Origin: Arthrobacter globiformis
Lineage (GTDB): Bacteria; Actinomycetota; Actinomycetes; Actinomycetales; Micrococcaceae
Reading direction: 5' to 3'
Assembly (NCBI RefSeq): GCF_030815865.1
Contig: NZ_JAUSXI010000001.1
Coordinates: 3,348,001-3,412,000 of the forward strand
Length of the DNA stretch: 64,000 bases
In this document: in pieces, positions 18,145-28,302 of the stretch
How the letters are laid out: every line of letters begins with the position of its first letter
How positions within the stretch are numbered: position 1 is the first letter of the stretch
Position numbers and translations under genes: made by a program
The notes under the pieces: generated by a model
The model's database searches: none
What the model was told of the DNA's origin: nothing
The model's input: only the letters and a program-made list of their open reading frames with translations

Positions 18145-19434
18145 ATGTTTTCCCTTAGCATTCCGCTCGGCAAATTCGTTCGCCGGGTTTCCCGGCTCAG
18201 GGGCGGAGGCTCTGCATTACCCGGTCTGGTGGTCGAAAAAATCGACCCCGGCTTCATGCAGCGGACCCTGTCCACCCTCCCCCACGGCGTAGCCGTAGTC
18301 AGCGGCACCAACGGCAAGACCACCACCACCAAGATGGTGGTAGAGCTGCTGGAAAGCCAGGGCCTGAAGGTGTTCACCAACCGAACGGGAAGCAACTTCA
18401 CCCGGGGCGTGGCGGCCGCCCTGATCGGCGACGTCGACTGGCGCGGACGGCTCGACGCCGATGTCGCCGTGCTGGAGCTGGACGAGGCCCACGCCGTGCA
18501 TTTCGTCAACCGCGTCCCGCCGCGCTACAGCCTCCTGCTGAACGTGCTCCGCGACCAGCTGGACCGCTTCGGTGAGATCGACAAGACCGCCCAGCTCCTC
18601 CAGCACATCGCCTCCAAGACAACGGGGACTGTGGTGCTGAACCGCGAGGACCCGCGAGTGGCCCGGATCGCCGGTACGCTACAAGGCCCCGAGGTCCTCT
18701 ACTTCGGCCTGGATGACTCCCTGCTGGGCACCTTTCCCAGCGACGATGAACTCCGCGCCGGGCCGGGCAGCCCCGTACCTGCGGTACCGCAAAGGCCCCA
18801 GGCCGACGTCGTTCTCCGCCGCGTAGGTGCCGATGACGCAGACTTTGAGTACGACGGCGTCACGGTCACCACCGGAATGAAGCTCCGCGGCGTCTACAAC
18901 ATCTTCAACGCCGCGGCTGCGCTGGCCCTGGCCCGCAGCATCTGCGGCAGCGGCGCCGCCACGGCGGACCACGGCACCCTGCTGAAGGCTCTGTCCGAGG
19001 TGGCCCCGGCATTTGGGCGCGGCGAAAGCCTTACGGTGGACGGGCTCCCGCTGGATCTGGTCCTGGTCAAGAACCCCAGCGGCTTCCGTCTGGGCCTCAA
19101 GTCGTTCCCCTCGGGCGGCTACGCCACGATGATCGCCATCAACGACAACTACGCTGACGGCCGCGACATGTCCTGGCTGTGGGACGTTGATTTCGACTCG
19201 CTGCGCGCGGCAGGTGTGGACCAAGTCACCGGCTCCCGCGCGTATGACATGGCCCTGCGCCTGCAGTACGACGAAGTGCAGATCGGGGCGGTGGACACCG
19301 ACATCCCGGCCGCACTGGCCGACTTCATCCGCAAGGGCAAAGGCAAGCCGAAGCGCGTCTTCTGCACCTACACCGCAATGCTCGCCATCCGCCGTGAGCT
19401 GTCCAAAATCACCACAGTGGAGGTGGTCTCTTGA
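18145..19434 (+). CDS. murT: Lipid II isoglutaminyl synthase, Mur-ligase-like subunit MurT
   Basis: With GatD it amidates the alpha-carboxyl of D-Glu in lipid II, giving D-isoglutamine. 429 residues: Mur-ligase central domain with P-loop VSGTNGKTTTTKM, then LELDEAHAVHF, and a C-terminal DUF1727 domain (SGFRLGLKSFPSGGYATMIAINDNYADGRD, split here only for description). The family's usual four-cysteine zinc ribbon in the central domain is absent; only two cysteines occur, in SICGSG and VFCTY. It overlaps gatD by 4 bp. Confidence 0.9.
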   Translation: MFSLSIPLGKFVRRVSRLRGGGSALPGLVVEKIDPGFMQRTLSTLPHGVAVVSGTNGKTTTTKMVVELLESQGLKVFTNRTGSNFTRGVAAALIGDVDWRGRLDADVAVLELDEAHAVHFVNRVPPRYSLLLNVLRDQLDRFGEIDKTAQLLQHIASKTTGTVVLNREDPRVARIAGTLQGPEVLYFGLDDSLLGTFPSDDELRAGPGSPVPAVPQRPQADVVLRRVGADDADFEYDGVTVTTGMKLRGVYNIFNAAAALALARSICGSGAATADHGTLLKALSEVAPAFGRGESLTVDGLPLDLVLVKNPSGFRLGLKSFPSGGYATMIAINDNYADGRDMSWLWDVDFDSLRAAGVDQVTGSRAYDMALRLQYDEVQIGAVDTDIPAALADFIRKGKGKPKRVFCTYTAMLAIRRELSKITTVEVVS

Positions 19435-20183
19435 CCCCCGAATCGACCGGCGGCACTACCGCGTCAAAGGGAACCATCCGGGTTCTGCAGCTGTACCCGC
19501 GGGAGATGAACATCTACGGCGACTGGGGCAACGCCCTGGTGCTGCAGCAGCGCCTGAAGTGGCACGGATACACACCGGAGCTGCTCGAGTACAACGTGGG
19601 CGACGAGTTCCCGGAGGGCGTAGACATCATCCTTGGCGGCGGCGGGCAGGACAGCGGCCAGCTCGTCATCCAGGACGACCTCCAGTCACGGGCCAGCCTC
19701 CTTAAGGGAATGGCCGAGGACGGCACGCCCATGCTGCTCATCTGTGGGCTGTACCAGCTGTTCGGCCGCTTCTTCAAGACCCGCTCAGGCCCGGTCATTC
19801 CCGGCATCAGCGTTCTGGACGTGGAGACCCATGGCACGGATGAGCGGCTGATCGGCAACGTCAAGGTCACCACCGCGGAGTTCGGCGAGGTCCTCGGCTA
19901 CGAAAACCACAGCGGCCAGACCACCCTGGGTCCCGGCGTCGAACCGCTGGGGACGGTGGCGAAGGGCACCGGCAACAACAGCAGCGACGGCCAGGAGGGA
20001 GCCCGGTACCGCAACATCGTGGCCAGCTACCTGCACGGTTCCCTGCTACCCAAGAACCCGGCCATCGCCGACTTCCTGATCCGGACCGCCGTCGAACGCA
20101 AGTATGGAACCTTCACTCCCGGCGAAGCGGATGACCGCTTCGCCGTTCTGGCCCGCGAGCACGCGGCCCGCCGGCCGCGTTAG
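19431..20183 (+). CDS. gatD: Lipid II isoglutaminyl synthase, glutaminase subunit GatD
   Basis: CobB/CobQ-like class I glutaminase that supplies ammonia to MurT. 250 residues with the conserved YPREMNIYGDWGNALVL start, LGGGGQDSGQ, the nucleophile Cys105 in LLICGLYQLFG and the catalytic His in SYLHGSLLPKNP. The TTG start lies in TTGA, overlapping the murT stop, with AGGTGG upstream, so synthesis is coupled. Confidence 0.92.
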   Translation: MTPESTGGTTASKGTIRVLQLYPREMNIYGDWGNALVLQQRLKWHGYTPELLEYNVGDEFPEGVDIILGGGGQDSGQLVIQDDLQSRASLLKGMAEDGTPMLLICGLYQLFGRFFKTRSGPVIPGISVLDVETHGTDERLIGNVKVTTAEFGEVLGYENHSGQTTLGPGVEPLGTVAKGTGNNSSDGQEGARYRNIVASYLHGSLLPKNPAIADFLIRTAVERKYGTFTPGEADDRFAVLAREHAARRPR

Positions 20184-20227
20184 GAGCAATCGCGCGAGGG
20201 CAGCGCTCCCGTTTCAGCGCTCCAGTG

Positions 20228-21544
20228 TCAGCGTTCCTTGGTGACCAGCAGCTCGCGGGCTCCGGCCTGCGCCGCACCCATGGACTCCACCACCTGTTTG
20301 GTCCGCAGCCGGGTGTCGGCGTCCGCCGCGGGACTGGCGCAGACGCCCTGCGGGGCGTCCGCGGCCACAGAGCACCAGCGGTAGGGGGCGCTGACGATGA
20401 CTGACGGTGCCCAGGCGACATCGGCTGCGGTCCAATTGCCGGCACTGTCCTGATTGAACTGTGCCCGGAGCAGCAGGCCCTCGTTGTTGACAACGTACGT
20501 CGGGGACAGTTCTGTCACGCCATTGCCCAGGCCGTAGGCGATCCACGTTCCCTTGTAGTTTTCGACGGGGAGCACCGAGTGCGTGTGATGTCCGTAGATC
20601 ATGGTGAACTGGCCGCTGTCGGCCAGCGCGTGCGCCACTTCCAGCTGCTGGGCGTTCGGGGCACTGGCGTACTCGTCCCCCGCGTGCACGGCGGCCAGGA
20701 CGATGTCCGCGCCCAGCTTTCTGGCCTCCTTGGCCTTGGCGATCATGGTGGGCGCGTCGAGCATGTCCACCTGCCAAGTCTGTTCCGGGACCTGCCCGTT
20801 GAGTCCGTAGGTGCCCGCAATGACGGCAATCCGGGCGGCATCGGTCTGCAGGATGAGGATGCCCTTGGACTCGGCCTGCGTACGGTAGGAGCCGGTGTGC
20901 TGCAGCCCGGCTGTATCCAGCACATCCAGTGTCCTGGCGAGGCCCTCGGTGCCTTGGTCGATGGTGTGGTTGCTGGCCGTGGTGCAGGCACGGTAGCCGA
21001 CCGATTTGGCGGCAGCGGCAATCTGCGGCGGGACGTTGAAGGAAGGGTAGGCGGAGAAGGGGCCCCCGGGCAGGGCCACCGGCGTTTCCTGGTGGCAGAT
21101 GGCTATGTCGCTTTGTTCGATGTAGCGCCTCTGCCCTTCCAGCAGCGGACCGAAGTCCAGTCCCTTGACCCCGCCGGCGACGGCATCTTCGTGGGCCTGT
21201 TGCCACAGCTGGGTGTGCACCAGCATGTCACCGGTGACCAGGATGGACGTGCAGCGGACGGCCGTGCACGCGGGACCGACACCCGGGGTGGGGGTCGCTG
21301 CGGCGCTCGGTGTGGGGTCGGCCGTCGACGTCGGAGCTTCACTGCTCCCAGCGCTGGACTGCGCTGCCGGGCTTGAGGGCTGTCCGGCCGCGCTGGCAGG
21401 CTGGCTGCCGGACTGGCTGCCGGACTCGTTGCCCGGCTGCGGCCGGGCCTGCTCGGCGGCCACGCCGCAGGACGCCAGCCCCGCCATCAGCAGTGCAGCA
21501 GCAGCCGCTTGCAACGCACGGCCAGAGACGTTGTTGTTCCCCAT
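20228..21544 (-). CDS. CapA-family (poly-gamma-glutamate synthesis-like) lipoprotein
   Basis: 438-residue exported protein. The lipobox LASC follows an N-terminal hydrophobic segment, then comes a Ser/Pro/Gly-rich linker and a CapA-type calcineurin-like fold with VTGDMLVH, ASNHTIDQGTEG, AVHAGDEY and GHHTHSV. Some relatives take part in polyglutamate capsule formation, but no capB/capC gene is nearby, so only a cell-surface phosphoesterase-fold protein can be claimed. ATG at 21544 gives the proper signal peptide. Confidence 0.8.
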   Translation of the reverse strand: MGNNNVSGRALQAAAAALLMAGLASCGVAAEQARPQPGNESGSQSGSQPASAAGQPSSPAAQSSAGSSEAPTSTADPTPSAAATPTPGVGPACTAVRCTSILVTGDMLVHTQLWQQAHEDAVAGGVKGLDFGPLLEGQRRYIEQSDIAICHQETPVALPGGPFSAYPSFNVPPQIAAAAKSVGYRACTTASNHTIDQGTEGLARTLDVLDTAGLQHTGSYRTQAESKGILILQTDAARIAVIAGTYGLNGQVPEQTWQVDMLDAPTMIAKAKEARKLGADIVLAAVHAGDEYASAPNAQQLEVAHALADSGQFTMIYGHHTHSVLPVENYKGTWIAYGLGNGVTELSPTYVVNNEGLLLRAQFNQDSAGNWTAADVAWAPSVIVSAPYRWCSVAADAPQGVCASPAADADTRLRTKQVVESMGAAQAGARELLVTKER

Positions 21545-21645
21545 GACCCTAGCGTAAGTCCGCGGCACGCCGACGGCGGGCAACCCGCCCGTAGAACCAC
21601 GCCAAAACATTGTGCACCGCAGAGCTGCATGAAAGGGTTTGCTTC

Positions 21646-23658
21646 ATGACCAATCCCCTCCTCTCCCCCAGCGCCCTGCCCTTCGGATTGCCGCCGTTTG
21701 CCGACATCGACGACGACCACTACGCCGAGGCGGTTGACGCCGGGCTCACCGAGCACCTGACCGAGATCCAGGCCATCGTGGACAACCCCGGGCCGGCCAC
21801 GTTCGACAACACGGCGCTGGCCATGGAGAAGTCCGGCCGGCTGCTGGACCGCGCCGCGGCTTCCTTCTTCACCCTGGTTTCAGCCGACGCCTCGGAGCCC
21901 ATCACGAAGCTGGAGACCGAACTGTCGCCCCGCTTCGCGGCCCATCAGGATGCCGTGTACCTGAACCGGGCACTCTACGAGCGGTTCGCCGCCGTGGATA
22001 CCGCGGGCCTGGACGCCGAAGCCAAAAGGCTTGTCGAGGAGTACCTCAAGGAGTTCCGCCAGTCCGGGATTCAGCTGGACGACGACGGCCAGGACCGGCT
22101 CCGGTCCCTGAACGCCGAACTGTCCCGGCTGGGCACGGAATTCGGGCAGCGCGTCAAGGAAGCGATGAAGTCCGCCGCCCTGCTGCTGGACAGCGCCGAT
22201 GACCTGGCTGGCCTTCCCGGGGATGAGATCGCCAGCGCCGCAGAAGCAGCGCGCGTTGCAGGTCATGACGGCAAGTTCCTCCTGACGCTCATCCAGCCAA
22301 GCAACCAGCCGGCCCTGGCCGCACTGGACAACCGGGACGTGCGCCGGCGGCTCTTTGAAGCGTCCGTGGCCCGCGGCAGCACCGGCGGCGACCTCGATGT
22401 CCTCGACCTCGTGAATTCAATGGTCCGGCTGCGCGCAGAAAAAGCCGCCCTTCTGGGCTTCGCCAACTATGCCGAACTGGTGGTGGACCGGCAGACGGCT
22501 CCGGACTTCGGAGCTGTCCGGTCCATGCTGAACCGGCTGGCGCCCGCCGCCGTCCGGAACGCCGACGCCGAGGCAGCCGCCCTGGCCGAGAGCGCGGGCC
22601 ACCCGCTGGAGGCCTGGGACTGGGCCTACTACTCCGCCAAGGTGCGGCGGGAACGGTACACGGTGGACGAGCAGGCACTCAGGCCGTACTTCGAGCTGGA
22701 CCGAGTATTGACGGATGGCGTGTTTTTCGCCGCGACCTCGCTCTTCGGCATCACCTTCCATGAGCGCAAGGACCTTGCCGGCTACCACGAGGACGTCCGG
22801 ATCTGGGAGGTCCGGGACGCGGACGGAACAGAACTGGGGCTGTTCCTCGGCGACTACTACACCCGCGAAACCAAGCGGGGCGGGGCTTGGATGAATTCGC
22901 TGGTGGACCAGTCGGCACTTCTGGGCACCAAGCCGGTGGTCATCAACAACCTGAACATCTCCAAGCCGCCCGCGGGTGAGCCCACGCTGCTCACGCTCGA
23001 TGAGGTGCGCACGGCGTTCCACGAGTTCGGCCACGCCCTGCACGGGCTGTTCTCCGACGTCACCTACCCCCGCTTCTCCGGAACGTCGGTGCCGCGGGAC
23101 TTTGTGGAGTACCCGTCCCAGGTCAACGAAATGTGGATCATGTGGCCGGAGGTGCTGTCCAACTACGCCCGCCACCATGCCACCGGGGAGCCGCTGGCCC
23201 AGGACGTCGTCGACCGGCTCAACGAGTCCCGCCTGTGGGGCGAGGGATTCGCCACCACGGAGTACCTCGGTGCGGCGCTGCTGGATCTGGCCTGGCACGT
23301 CCTGGACACCGACGGCGTTCCGCAGGACGCCCTGGAATTCGAGGCGAAGGCACTGGCCGCGGCAGGGGTTGCCCATCCGCTGATTCCGCCGCGCTACCGC
23401 ACGGGCTATTTCCAGCACATCTTCGCGGGCGACGGCTACTCTGCGGGCTACTACTCCTACATCTGGAGCGAGGTGCTGGACGCCGAGACCGTGGACTGGT
23501 TCACCGAGAACGGCGGTCTCAGCAGGGCCAACGGCGACCGGTTCCGCGCCGAGCTGCTCTCCCGCGGCAACAGCCGGGATCCGCTCGAGTCGTTCCGCAC
23601 CCTGCGCGGCCGCGACGCCGCCCTCGAGCCCCTCCTCAAGCGCCGCGGGCTGGGGTAA
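21646..23658 (+). CDS. M3-family metallopeptidase (oligopeptidase/dipeptidyl carboxypeptidase)
   Basis: Cytosolic zinc peptidase of 670 residues that degrades short peptides. The zinc site HEFGH is in TAFHEFGHALHGLF, with a downstream glutamate in the EYPSQVNEMW region and the substrate loop GYSAGYYSYIWS. Size and motifs fit the Dcp/thimet oligopeptidase group. ATG at 21646 follows AAAGGG at 8 bases. A strong terminator follows. Confidence 0.9.
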   Translation: MTNPLLSPSALPFGLPPFADIDDDHYAEAVDAGLTEHLTEIQAIVDNPGPATFDNTALAMEKSGRLLDRAAASFFTLVSADASEPITKLETELSPRFAAHQDAVYLNRALYERFAAVDTAGLDAEAKRLVEEYLKEFRQSGIQLDDDGQDRLRSLNAELSRLGTEFGQRVKEAMKSAALLLDSADDLAGLPGDEIASAAEAARVAGHDGKFLLTLIQPSNQPALAALDNRDVRRRLFEASVARGSTGGDLDVLDLVNSMVRLRAEKAALLGFANYAELVVDRQTAPDFGAVRSMLNRLAPAAVRNADAEAAALAESAGHPLEAWDWAYYSAKVRRERYTVDEQALRPYFELDRVLTDGVFFAATSLFGITFHERKDLAGYHEDVRIWEVRDADGTELGLFLGDYYTRETKRGGAWMNSLVDQSALLGTKPVVINNLNISKPPAGEPTLLTLDEVRTAFHEFGHALHGLFSDVTYPRFSGTSVPRDFVEYPSQVNEMWIMWPEVLSNYARHHATGEPLAQDVVDRLNESRLWGEGFATTEYLGAALLDLAWHVLDTDGVPQDALEFEAKALAAAGVAHPLIPPRYRTGYFQHIFAGDGYSAGYYSYIWSEVLDAETVDWFTENGGLSRANGDRFRAELLSRGNSRDPLESFRTLRGRDAALEPLLKRRGLG

Positions 23659-23673
23659 CTCCCCTAAAAGCAG

Positions 23674-23718
23674 ACGACGGCGGCGAGTCACCCGGCAAAG
23701 GTGACTCGCCGCCGTCGT
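23674..23718 (+). terminator. 19-bp perfect stem-loop after the M3 peptidase
   Basis: ACGACGGCGGCGAGTCACC, a 7-base loop, then the exact complement, 15 bp after the stop codon. There is little T-richness afterwards. It may act in both directions, since pdxS converges from the right. Confidence 0.8.
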
Positions 23719-23865
23719 ACATCAGGAGCGCCAAGCGAAGGGCGGTGTGGTCCGGCAGCGTGCGTAAAAGGGGCCCCGCGCCCTGAGCAGCAACTTAGCT
23801 GCCAATTAGAGCGCGGGGAATAGCACGCAGAGGATCAGCGCCGTCCGCCGCCCCCAACGGCGGAA

Positions 23866-24792
23866 TTACCAGCCGCGCTCTGCGAGACGGTGCGGCTGCG
23901 GGATCTCCTCCACGTTGATGCCGACCATGGCCTCGCCCAGGCCGCGGGAGGCCTTGGCGATGACGTCCGGGTCATCGAAGAAGGTGGTGGCCTTCACGAC
24001 GGCGGCCGCACGCTGGGCCGGGTTGCCGGACTTGAAGATGCCCGAGCCCACGAACACGCCGTCGGCGCCGAGCTGCATCATCATCGCAGCGTCCGCAGGG
24101 GTGGCGATGCCGCCGGCGGTGAACAGCACCACGGGGAGCTTGCCGGTGGCGGCAACTTCCTTGACCAGTTCGTACGGGGCCTGCAGTTCCTTGGCCGCGA
24201 CGTACAGCTCGTCCTCGGGCAGCGCCGCGAGCTTGGCGATCTCGGCGCGGATCTGGCGCATGTGCCCGGTGGCGTTGGAGACGTCGCCGGTGCCGGCCTC
24301 GCCCTTGGAGCGGATCATGGCCGCGCCCTCGTTGATGCGGCGCAGCGCCTCACCGAGGTTGGTGGAACCGCAGACGAAGGGAACCTTGAAGTTCCACTTG
24401 TCGATGTGGTTGACGTAGTCGGCCGGGGTCAGGACCTCGGACTCGTCAATGTAATCGACACCGAGGGACTGCAGGACCTGGGCCTCGACGAAGTGACCGA
24501 TCCGGGCCTTGGCCATGACCGGGATGGAAACGGCATCGATGATCTGGTCGATCATGTCCGGATCGGACATGCGGGACACGCCGCCCTGGGCGCGGATGTC
24601 GGCCGGGACGCGCTCGAGCGCCATGACGGCAACGGCACCGGCGTCTTCGGCGATGCGGGCCTGTTCGACGTTGACGACGTCCATGATGACGCCGCCCTTG
24701 AGCATCTCTGCCATGCCGCGCTTGACGCGGTTGCTGCCCGTCACGCTGTTGGCGGACGAGCCGGCTTCGTTGCTTACATCAGGTGTAGACAC
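23866..24792 (-). CDS. pdxS: Pyridoxal 5'-phosphate synthase subunit PdxS
   Basis: Builds PLP from ribose 5-phosphate, glyceraldehyde 3-phosphate and ammonia delivered by PdxT; forms a dodecamer. 308 residues, (beta/alpha)8 barrel with the active-site lysine in [15 protein letters not shown], a second lysine loop near [12 protein letters not shown], and the C-terminal [17 protein letters not shown] start at 24792 with AGGGG upstream. It stands alone, away from pdxT. Confidence 0.95.
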   Translation of the reverse strand: MSTPDVSNEAGSSANSVTGSNRVKRGMAEMLKGGVIMDVVNVEQARIAEDAGAVAVMALERVPADIRAQGGVSRMSDPDMIDQIIDAVSIPVMAKARIGHFVEAQVLQSLGVDYIDESEVLTPADYVNHIDKWNFKVPFVCGSTNLGEALRRINEGAAMIRSKGEAGTGDVSNATGHMRQIRAEIAKLAALPEDELYVAAKELQAPYELVKEVAATGKLPVVLFTAGGIATPADAAMMMQLGADGVFVGSGIFKSGNPAQRAAAVVKATTFFDDPDVIAKASRGLGEAMVGINVEEIPQPHRLAERGW

Positions 24793-24927
24793 AAAAACCC
24801 CTATGGGTAGCTAGATGACCTTCGCCGGCGGCGCAGGCACGGACATGCCGTTTTTGCACACACCGGATTACCGGATCCATTGACCGGGCAGTTCTAATAC
24901 TAGTCCCACGGCGGCAGCCCGGCTTAA

Positions 24928-25548
24928 TCAGGTTTGCTCGGAATCTTCCAGCGACTGGACGCGCACAGCCAGGACGCGCTGGACCACCGTGACCAGGCTC
25001 GCCGCCGCCAGCAGCACCAGGGTCGCCAGCAGCACAACGGGCGGCAGTCCGACGCCGGTCAGGCCGGTGATCACCAGGACGGAAACCAGCCGTTCAGCAC
25101 GTTCGGCAATGCCCACGTTCGCCTGGAAGCCGAGGGATTCGGCTTTCGCCCGGACATAGGAGACCACCATGCCAAGGACAAGGCAGACGACGGCGGCAAT
25201 GGCTATGGGGGCATCCTCACCGCCGGTGAAAAACCAGATGGCCAGGCCGGCAAAGAGGGCACCGTCAGCCAACCGGTCCAGGCTGGAGTCCAGGAAGTTG
25301 CCCCAGCGGCCGCCCAGGTTCTGCATCCGCGCCATGATGCCGTCAATGACGTCGGAGAAGATGAACAGGGTGATAAAGATCGTTCCCCACCAGAGCTGGC
25401 CCAGCGGATAGAACACCAGTGCCCCGACCACCACGCCGGCCGTTCCCACAATGGTGATGGCGTCCGGCGAGACGCCAATTTTCAAAAGCCAGCGTGCAAG
25501 CGGGGTAAACAGCGCGGTGAAGAACCCGCGGGCATGCCTATTCAGCAT
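24928..25548 (-). CDS. pgsA: Phosphatidylinositol phosphate synthase (CDP-alcohol phosphatidyltransferase)
   Basis: Membrane enzyme joining CDP-diacylglycerol and inositol phosphate, the first step to phosphatidylinositol lipids in actinobacteria. About 206 residues with six helices and the family motif in DVIDGIMARMQNLGG...NFLDSSLDRLAD, which supplies the metal-binding aspartates. ATG at 25548 has GGGGAGA upstream and overlaps the HIT gene by 11 bp; an in-frame upstream start is possible. The symbol pgsA is shared with phosphatidylglycerol synthases. Confidence 0.88.
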   Translation of the reverse strand: MLNRHARGFFTALFTPLARWLLKIGVSPDAITIVGTAGVVVGALVFYPLGQLWWGTIFITLFIFSDVIDGIMARMQNLGGRWGNFLDSSLDRLADGALFAGLAIWFFTGGEDAPIAIAAVVCLVLGMVVSYVRAKAESLGFQANVGIAERAERLVSVLVITGLTGVGLPPVVLLATLVLLAAASLVTVVQRVLAVRVQSLEDSEQT

Positions 25549-26125
25549 GCGTCTCCCCGGGCCAGGCGTCGGCAACCTGCTGGCGGACCTCGTCGAGGGT
25601 CTGCGTGATCGCCTTGGTCTGGGCGATGATCGGGAAGAAGTTTCCGTCCCCGCCCCAACGCGGAACGATGTGCTGGTGCAGGTGGCCCGCGATGCCGGCC
25701 CCGCCCACGACCCCCTGGTTCATGCCCAAGTTAAAGCCGCCGGGATTCGCCACCTTCCGCAGCACCCGCATGGCGGTCTGCGTCAGGTCGGCGAATTCGG
25801 CGGTCTCCTCCACCGTCAGGTCCGTGTAATCGGGAACGTGGCGGTAGGGGCACACCAGCAGGTGGCCGGGGTTGTAGGGGAACAGGTTCAGCACCACGTA
25901 GCTCGTGCGGCCGCGGTACACGATGAGCGACTCCTCATCCGTGCGCGCGGGCGCAATGCAGAACGGGCAATCGTCTTGGTTCTTGAACTGGTGCTGCCCG
26001 CCCTTGATGTAGGCCATGCGATGCGGAGTCCACAGCCGCTGGAAGGCGTCAGGAACGCCGGCGAGGCCAAAATCGTCCGTTGCTTCCGCGTCCCCCGGAT
26101 AGCCCGGCCCTGTGTTCTCCTGCAC
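25538..26125 (-). CDS. HIT-family hydrolase
   Basis: Histidine-triad nucleotide-binding protein of 195 residues with HLHQHIVPRW, the catalytic triad, and a CPFC motif near residue 53 suggesting bound metal. The HIT-pgsA pairing is conserved in actinobacteria. Substrates are probably nucleotide phosphoesters such as Ap4A. The GTG start at 26125 has no strong ribosome site; it is 20 bp after thrS. Confidence 0.9.
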   Translation of the reverse strand: MQENTGPGYPGDAEATDDFGLAGVPDAFQRLWTPHRMAYIKGGQHQFKNQDDCPFCIAPARTDEESLIVYRGRTSYVVLNLFPYNPGHLLVCPYRHVPDYTDLTVEETAEFADLTQTAMRVLRKVANPGGFNLGMNQGVVGGAGIAGHLHQHIVPRWGGDGNFFPIIAQTKAITQTLDEVRQQVADAWPGETHAE

Positions 26126-26145
26126 GTGTGCCCCCTCCGCCGCGG

Positions 26146-28155
26146 CTAGCTGGTCCGGTTGCGGACGGCGTCCACAATCCGCTGGACAGCCTCGGCCACG
26201 GGCACGCCGTTGTCCTGGCTGCCGTCCCGGAACCGGAAGGAGACGGCACCCGCCTCCGCGTCCTCACCACCGGCGATGAGCACGAACGGGATCTTGTCCT
26301 TGCTGGCCGTGCGGATCTTCTTCGGGAAGCGGTCCGAGGAGATGTCCACCTCGGCGCGGATGCCCGCAGCCTTGAGCTTGTCGACGACGTCGAACATGTA
26401 GTCGTTGAAGGCCTCCGCCACCGGGATGCCCACCACCTGCACGGGAGCAAGCCATGCCGGGAAGGCACCGGCATAGTGCTCGGTGAGGACACCCATGAAC
26501 CGCTCCACCGAACCGAACAGGGCTCGGTGGATCATGACCGGACGCTGGCGGGTGCCGTCGGCGGCCTGGAACTCGAGTTCGAAGCGCTCAGGCAGGTTGA
26601 AGTCGAGCTGGATCGTGGACATCTGCCAGGTGCGGCCCAGGGCATCCTTCGCCTGCACCGAAATCTTGGGTCCGTAGAACGCGGCTCCGCCCGGGTCCGG
26701 AACGAGCTCCAGCCCGGAGGCCTCGGCCACTTCGGCCAGGGTGCGGGTGGCTTCCTCCCAGGTGGCGTCGTCGCCGACGAACTTGTCCTCGTTCTTGGTG
26801 GACAGCTCGAGGTAGAAGTCGTCCAAGCCGTAGTCCTTGAGCAGGCCGAGGACGAAGTTCAGCGTGGTGGTGAGCTCGTCCTTCATCTGCTCGCGGGTGC
26901 AGTAGATGTGGGCGTCGTCCTGTGTCATGCCCCGCACGCGGGTCAGGCCGTGGACCACACCGGACTTCTCGTAGCGGTAGACGGAACCGAATTCGAAGAG
27001 CCGCAGCGGCAGTTCGCGGTAGGACCGGCCGCGCGAGCGGAAGATGAGGTTGTGCATGGGGCAGTTCATCGGCTTCAGGTAATAGTCCTGGCCGGGCTTG
27101 CGGACGGTGCCGTCCTCGTTGTGCTCCGCGTCGATGTGCATCGCGGGGAACATGCCGTCCCGGTACCAGTCCAGGTGGCCGGATACCTCGTACAGGTGGC
27201 CCTTGGTGATGTGCGGGGTGTAGACGAACTCGTAGCCGGCATCCACGTGGCGCTGCCGGGAGTAGTCCTCCATGGCCTTGCGGATGATGCCGCCCTTGGG
27301 GTGGAAGACCGGTAGGCCCGATCCGAGCTCGTCCGGGAAGGAGAACAGGTCCAGCTCGGCGCCAAGCTTCCGGTGGTCGCGGCGCTCAGCCTCGGCGATG
27401 CGTTCCTGGTACGCCTTCAGGGCGTCCTTGGTAGGCCACGCGGTGCCGTAGATGCGCTGCAGCTGCTGGTTGTTCTGGTTGCCCAGCCAGTACGCGGCCG
27501 AGGACCGGGTCAGGGCGAAGGCGTTTGAGATGAGCTTGGTGTTGGGCAGGTGGGGGCCGCGGCACAGGTCGCACCAGACGCTGTCCCCGCTCTTGCGGTC
27601 GACGTTGTCGTAGATGGTGATGTCGCCGGCGCCCACTTCGACGTTGACGCCTTCGCCGGCATCGGCGGCCTCGTTCTTCTTGCCCAGCAGCTCGAGCTTG
27701 TAGGGCTCGTTCTTCATGGCTTCGCGGGCCTCGTCCTCGGAGACGACGCGGCGGACGAACTTCTGGTTCTGGTTGATGATCTTGAGCATCATCTTTTCCA
27801 GGGTCTTCAGGTCTTCCGGGGTGAACGGCTCAGCGACGTCGAAGTCGAAGTAGAACCCGTCAGTGATGTAGGGGCCGATGCCCAGCTTGGCGTCCGGGCG
27901 CAGCTGCTGCACGGCCTGGGCCATGACGTGGGCGGTGGAGTGGCGCAGTACGTTGAGCCCGTCGGGGGAATCAATGGTGACGCCTTCAACCTCGACACCC
28001 TCGGGAAGGGGCTGGTCCAGGTCTTTGAGTTCGCCGTCAACACGGGCCACAACGACGTCGCGGCGCTCAAAGAAGAGTTCCGCGCCGGTGGTCCCGGTAG
28101 TCACCTTCATTTCTTCGCCATCGACGATGAGGGTGATCTGCTGGGCATCTGACAC
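26146..28155 (-). CDS. thrS: Threonine--tRNA ligase
   Basis: Class II synthetase of 669 residues. It shows an N-terminal TGS domain, an editing domain with [11 protein letters not shown], the zinc-binding catalytic core (MNCPMHNL, with motif 2 in [17 protein letters not shown]) and a C-terminal anticodon domain ([15 protein letters not shown]). GTG at 28155 follows AGGAGA. It leads a likely thrS-HIT-pgsA transcript. Confidence 0.96.
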   Translation of the reverse strand: MSDAQQITLIVDGEEMKVTTGTTGAELFFERRDVVVARVDGELKDLDQPLPEGVEVEGVTIDSPDGLNVLRHSTAHVMAQAVQQLRPDAKLGIGPYITDGFYFDFDVAEPFTPEDLKTLEKMMLKIINQNQKFVRRVVSEDEAREAMKNEPYKLELLGKKNEAADAGEGVNVEVGAGDITIYDNVDRKSGDSVWCDLCRGPHLPNTKLISNAFALTRSSAAYWLGNQNNQQLQRIYGTAWPTKDALKAYQERIAEAERRDHRKLGAELDLFSFPDELGSGLPVFHPKGGIIRKAMEDYSRQRHVDAGYEFVYTPHITKGHLYEVSGHLDWYRDGMFPAMHIDAEHNEDGTVRKPGQDYYLKPMNCPMHNLIFRSRGRSYRELPLRLFEFGSVYRYEKSGVVHGLTRVRGMTQDDAHIYCTREQMKDELTTTLNFVLGLLKDYGLDDFYLELSTKNEDKFVGDDATWEEATRTLAEVAEASGLELVPDPGGAAFYGPKISVQAKDALGRTWQMSTIQLDFNLPERFELEFQAADGTRQRPVMIHRALFGSVERFMGVLTEHYAGAFPAWLAPVQVVGIPVAEAFNDYMFDVVDKLKAAGIRAEVDISSDRFPKKIRTASKDKIPFVLIAGGEDAEAGAVSFRFRDGSQDNGVPVAEAVQRIVDAVRNRTS

Positions 28156-28241
28156 GGGTGTCTCCTATTCAAAGTTCAGGCTTCGTAGCTTGTGGCGTAC
28201 GGGGACCACAGCCAGCCTCGTCAATGTTATCTGTTGCGGAA

Positions 28242-28261
28242 GTGGCGAGCCAAAGCGCCAC
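28242..28261 (-). terminator. Small hairpin between dnaE2 and thrS
   Basis: GTGGCG, eight bases, CGCCAC, about 40 bp after the dnaE2 stop and 87 bp before thrS. A modest stem without a T-run; a weak terminator at best. Confidence 0.3.
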
Positions 28262-28302
28262 GGCGGCGGCCAATCGGAACAATTGGAAAAGGACGGGGCC
28301 GG

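Noticed and set aside
22417..23691. Minus-strand frame opposite the M3 peptidase
   Set aside because: The plus-strand gene has an HEXXH zinc motif and good ribosome site; the opposite frame has none.
28156..28302. T-box leader before thrS
   Set aside because: No T-box consensus or specifier loop is visible, and actinobacterial T-boxes are mostly known before ileS.
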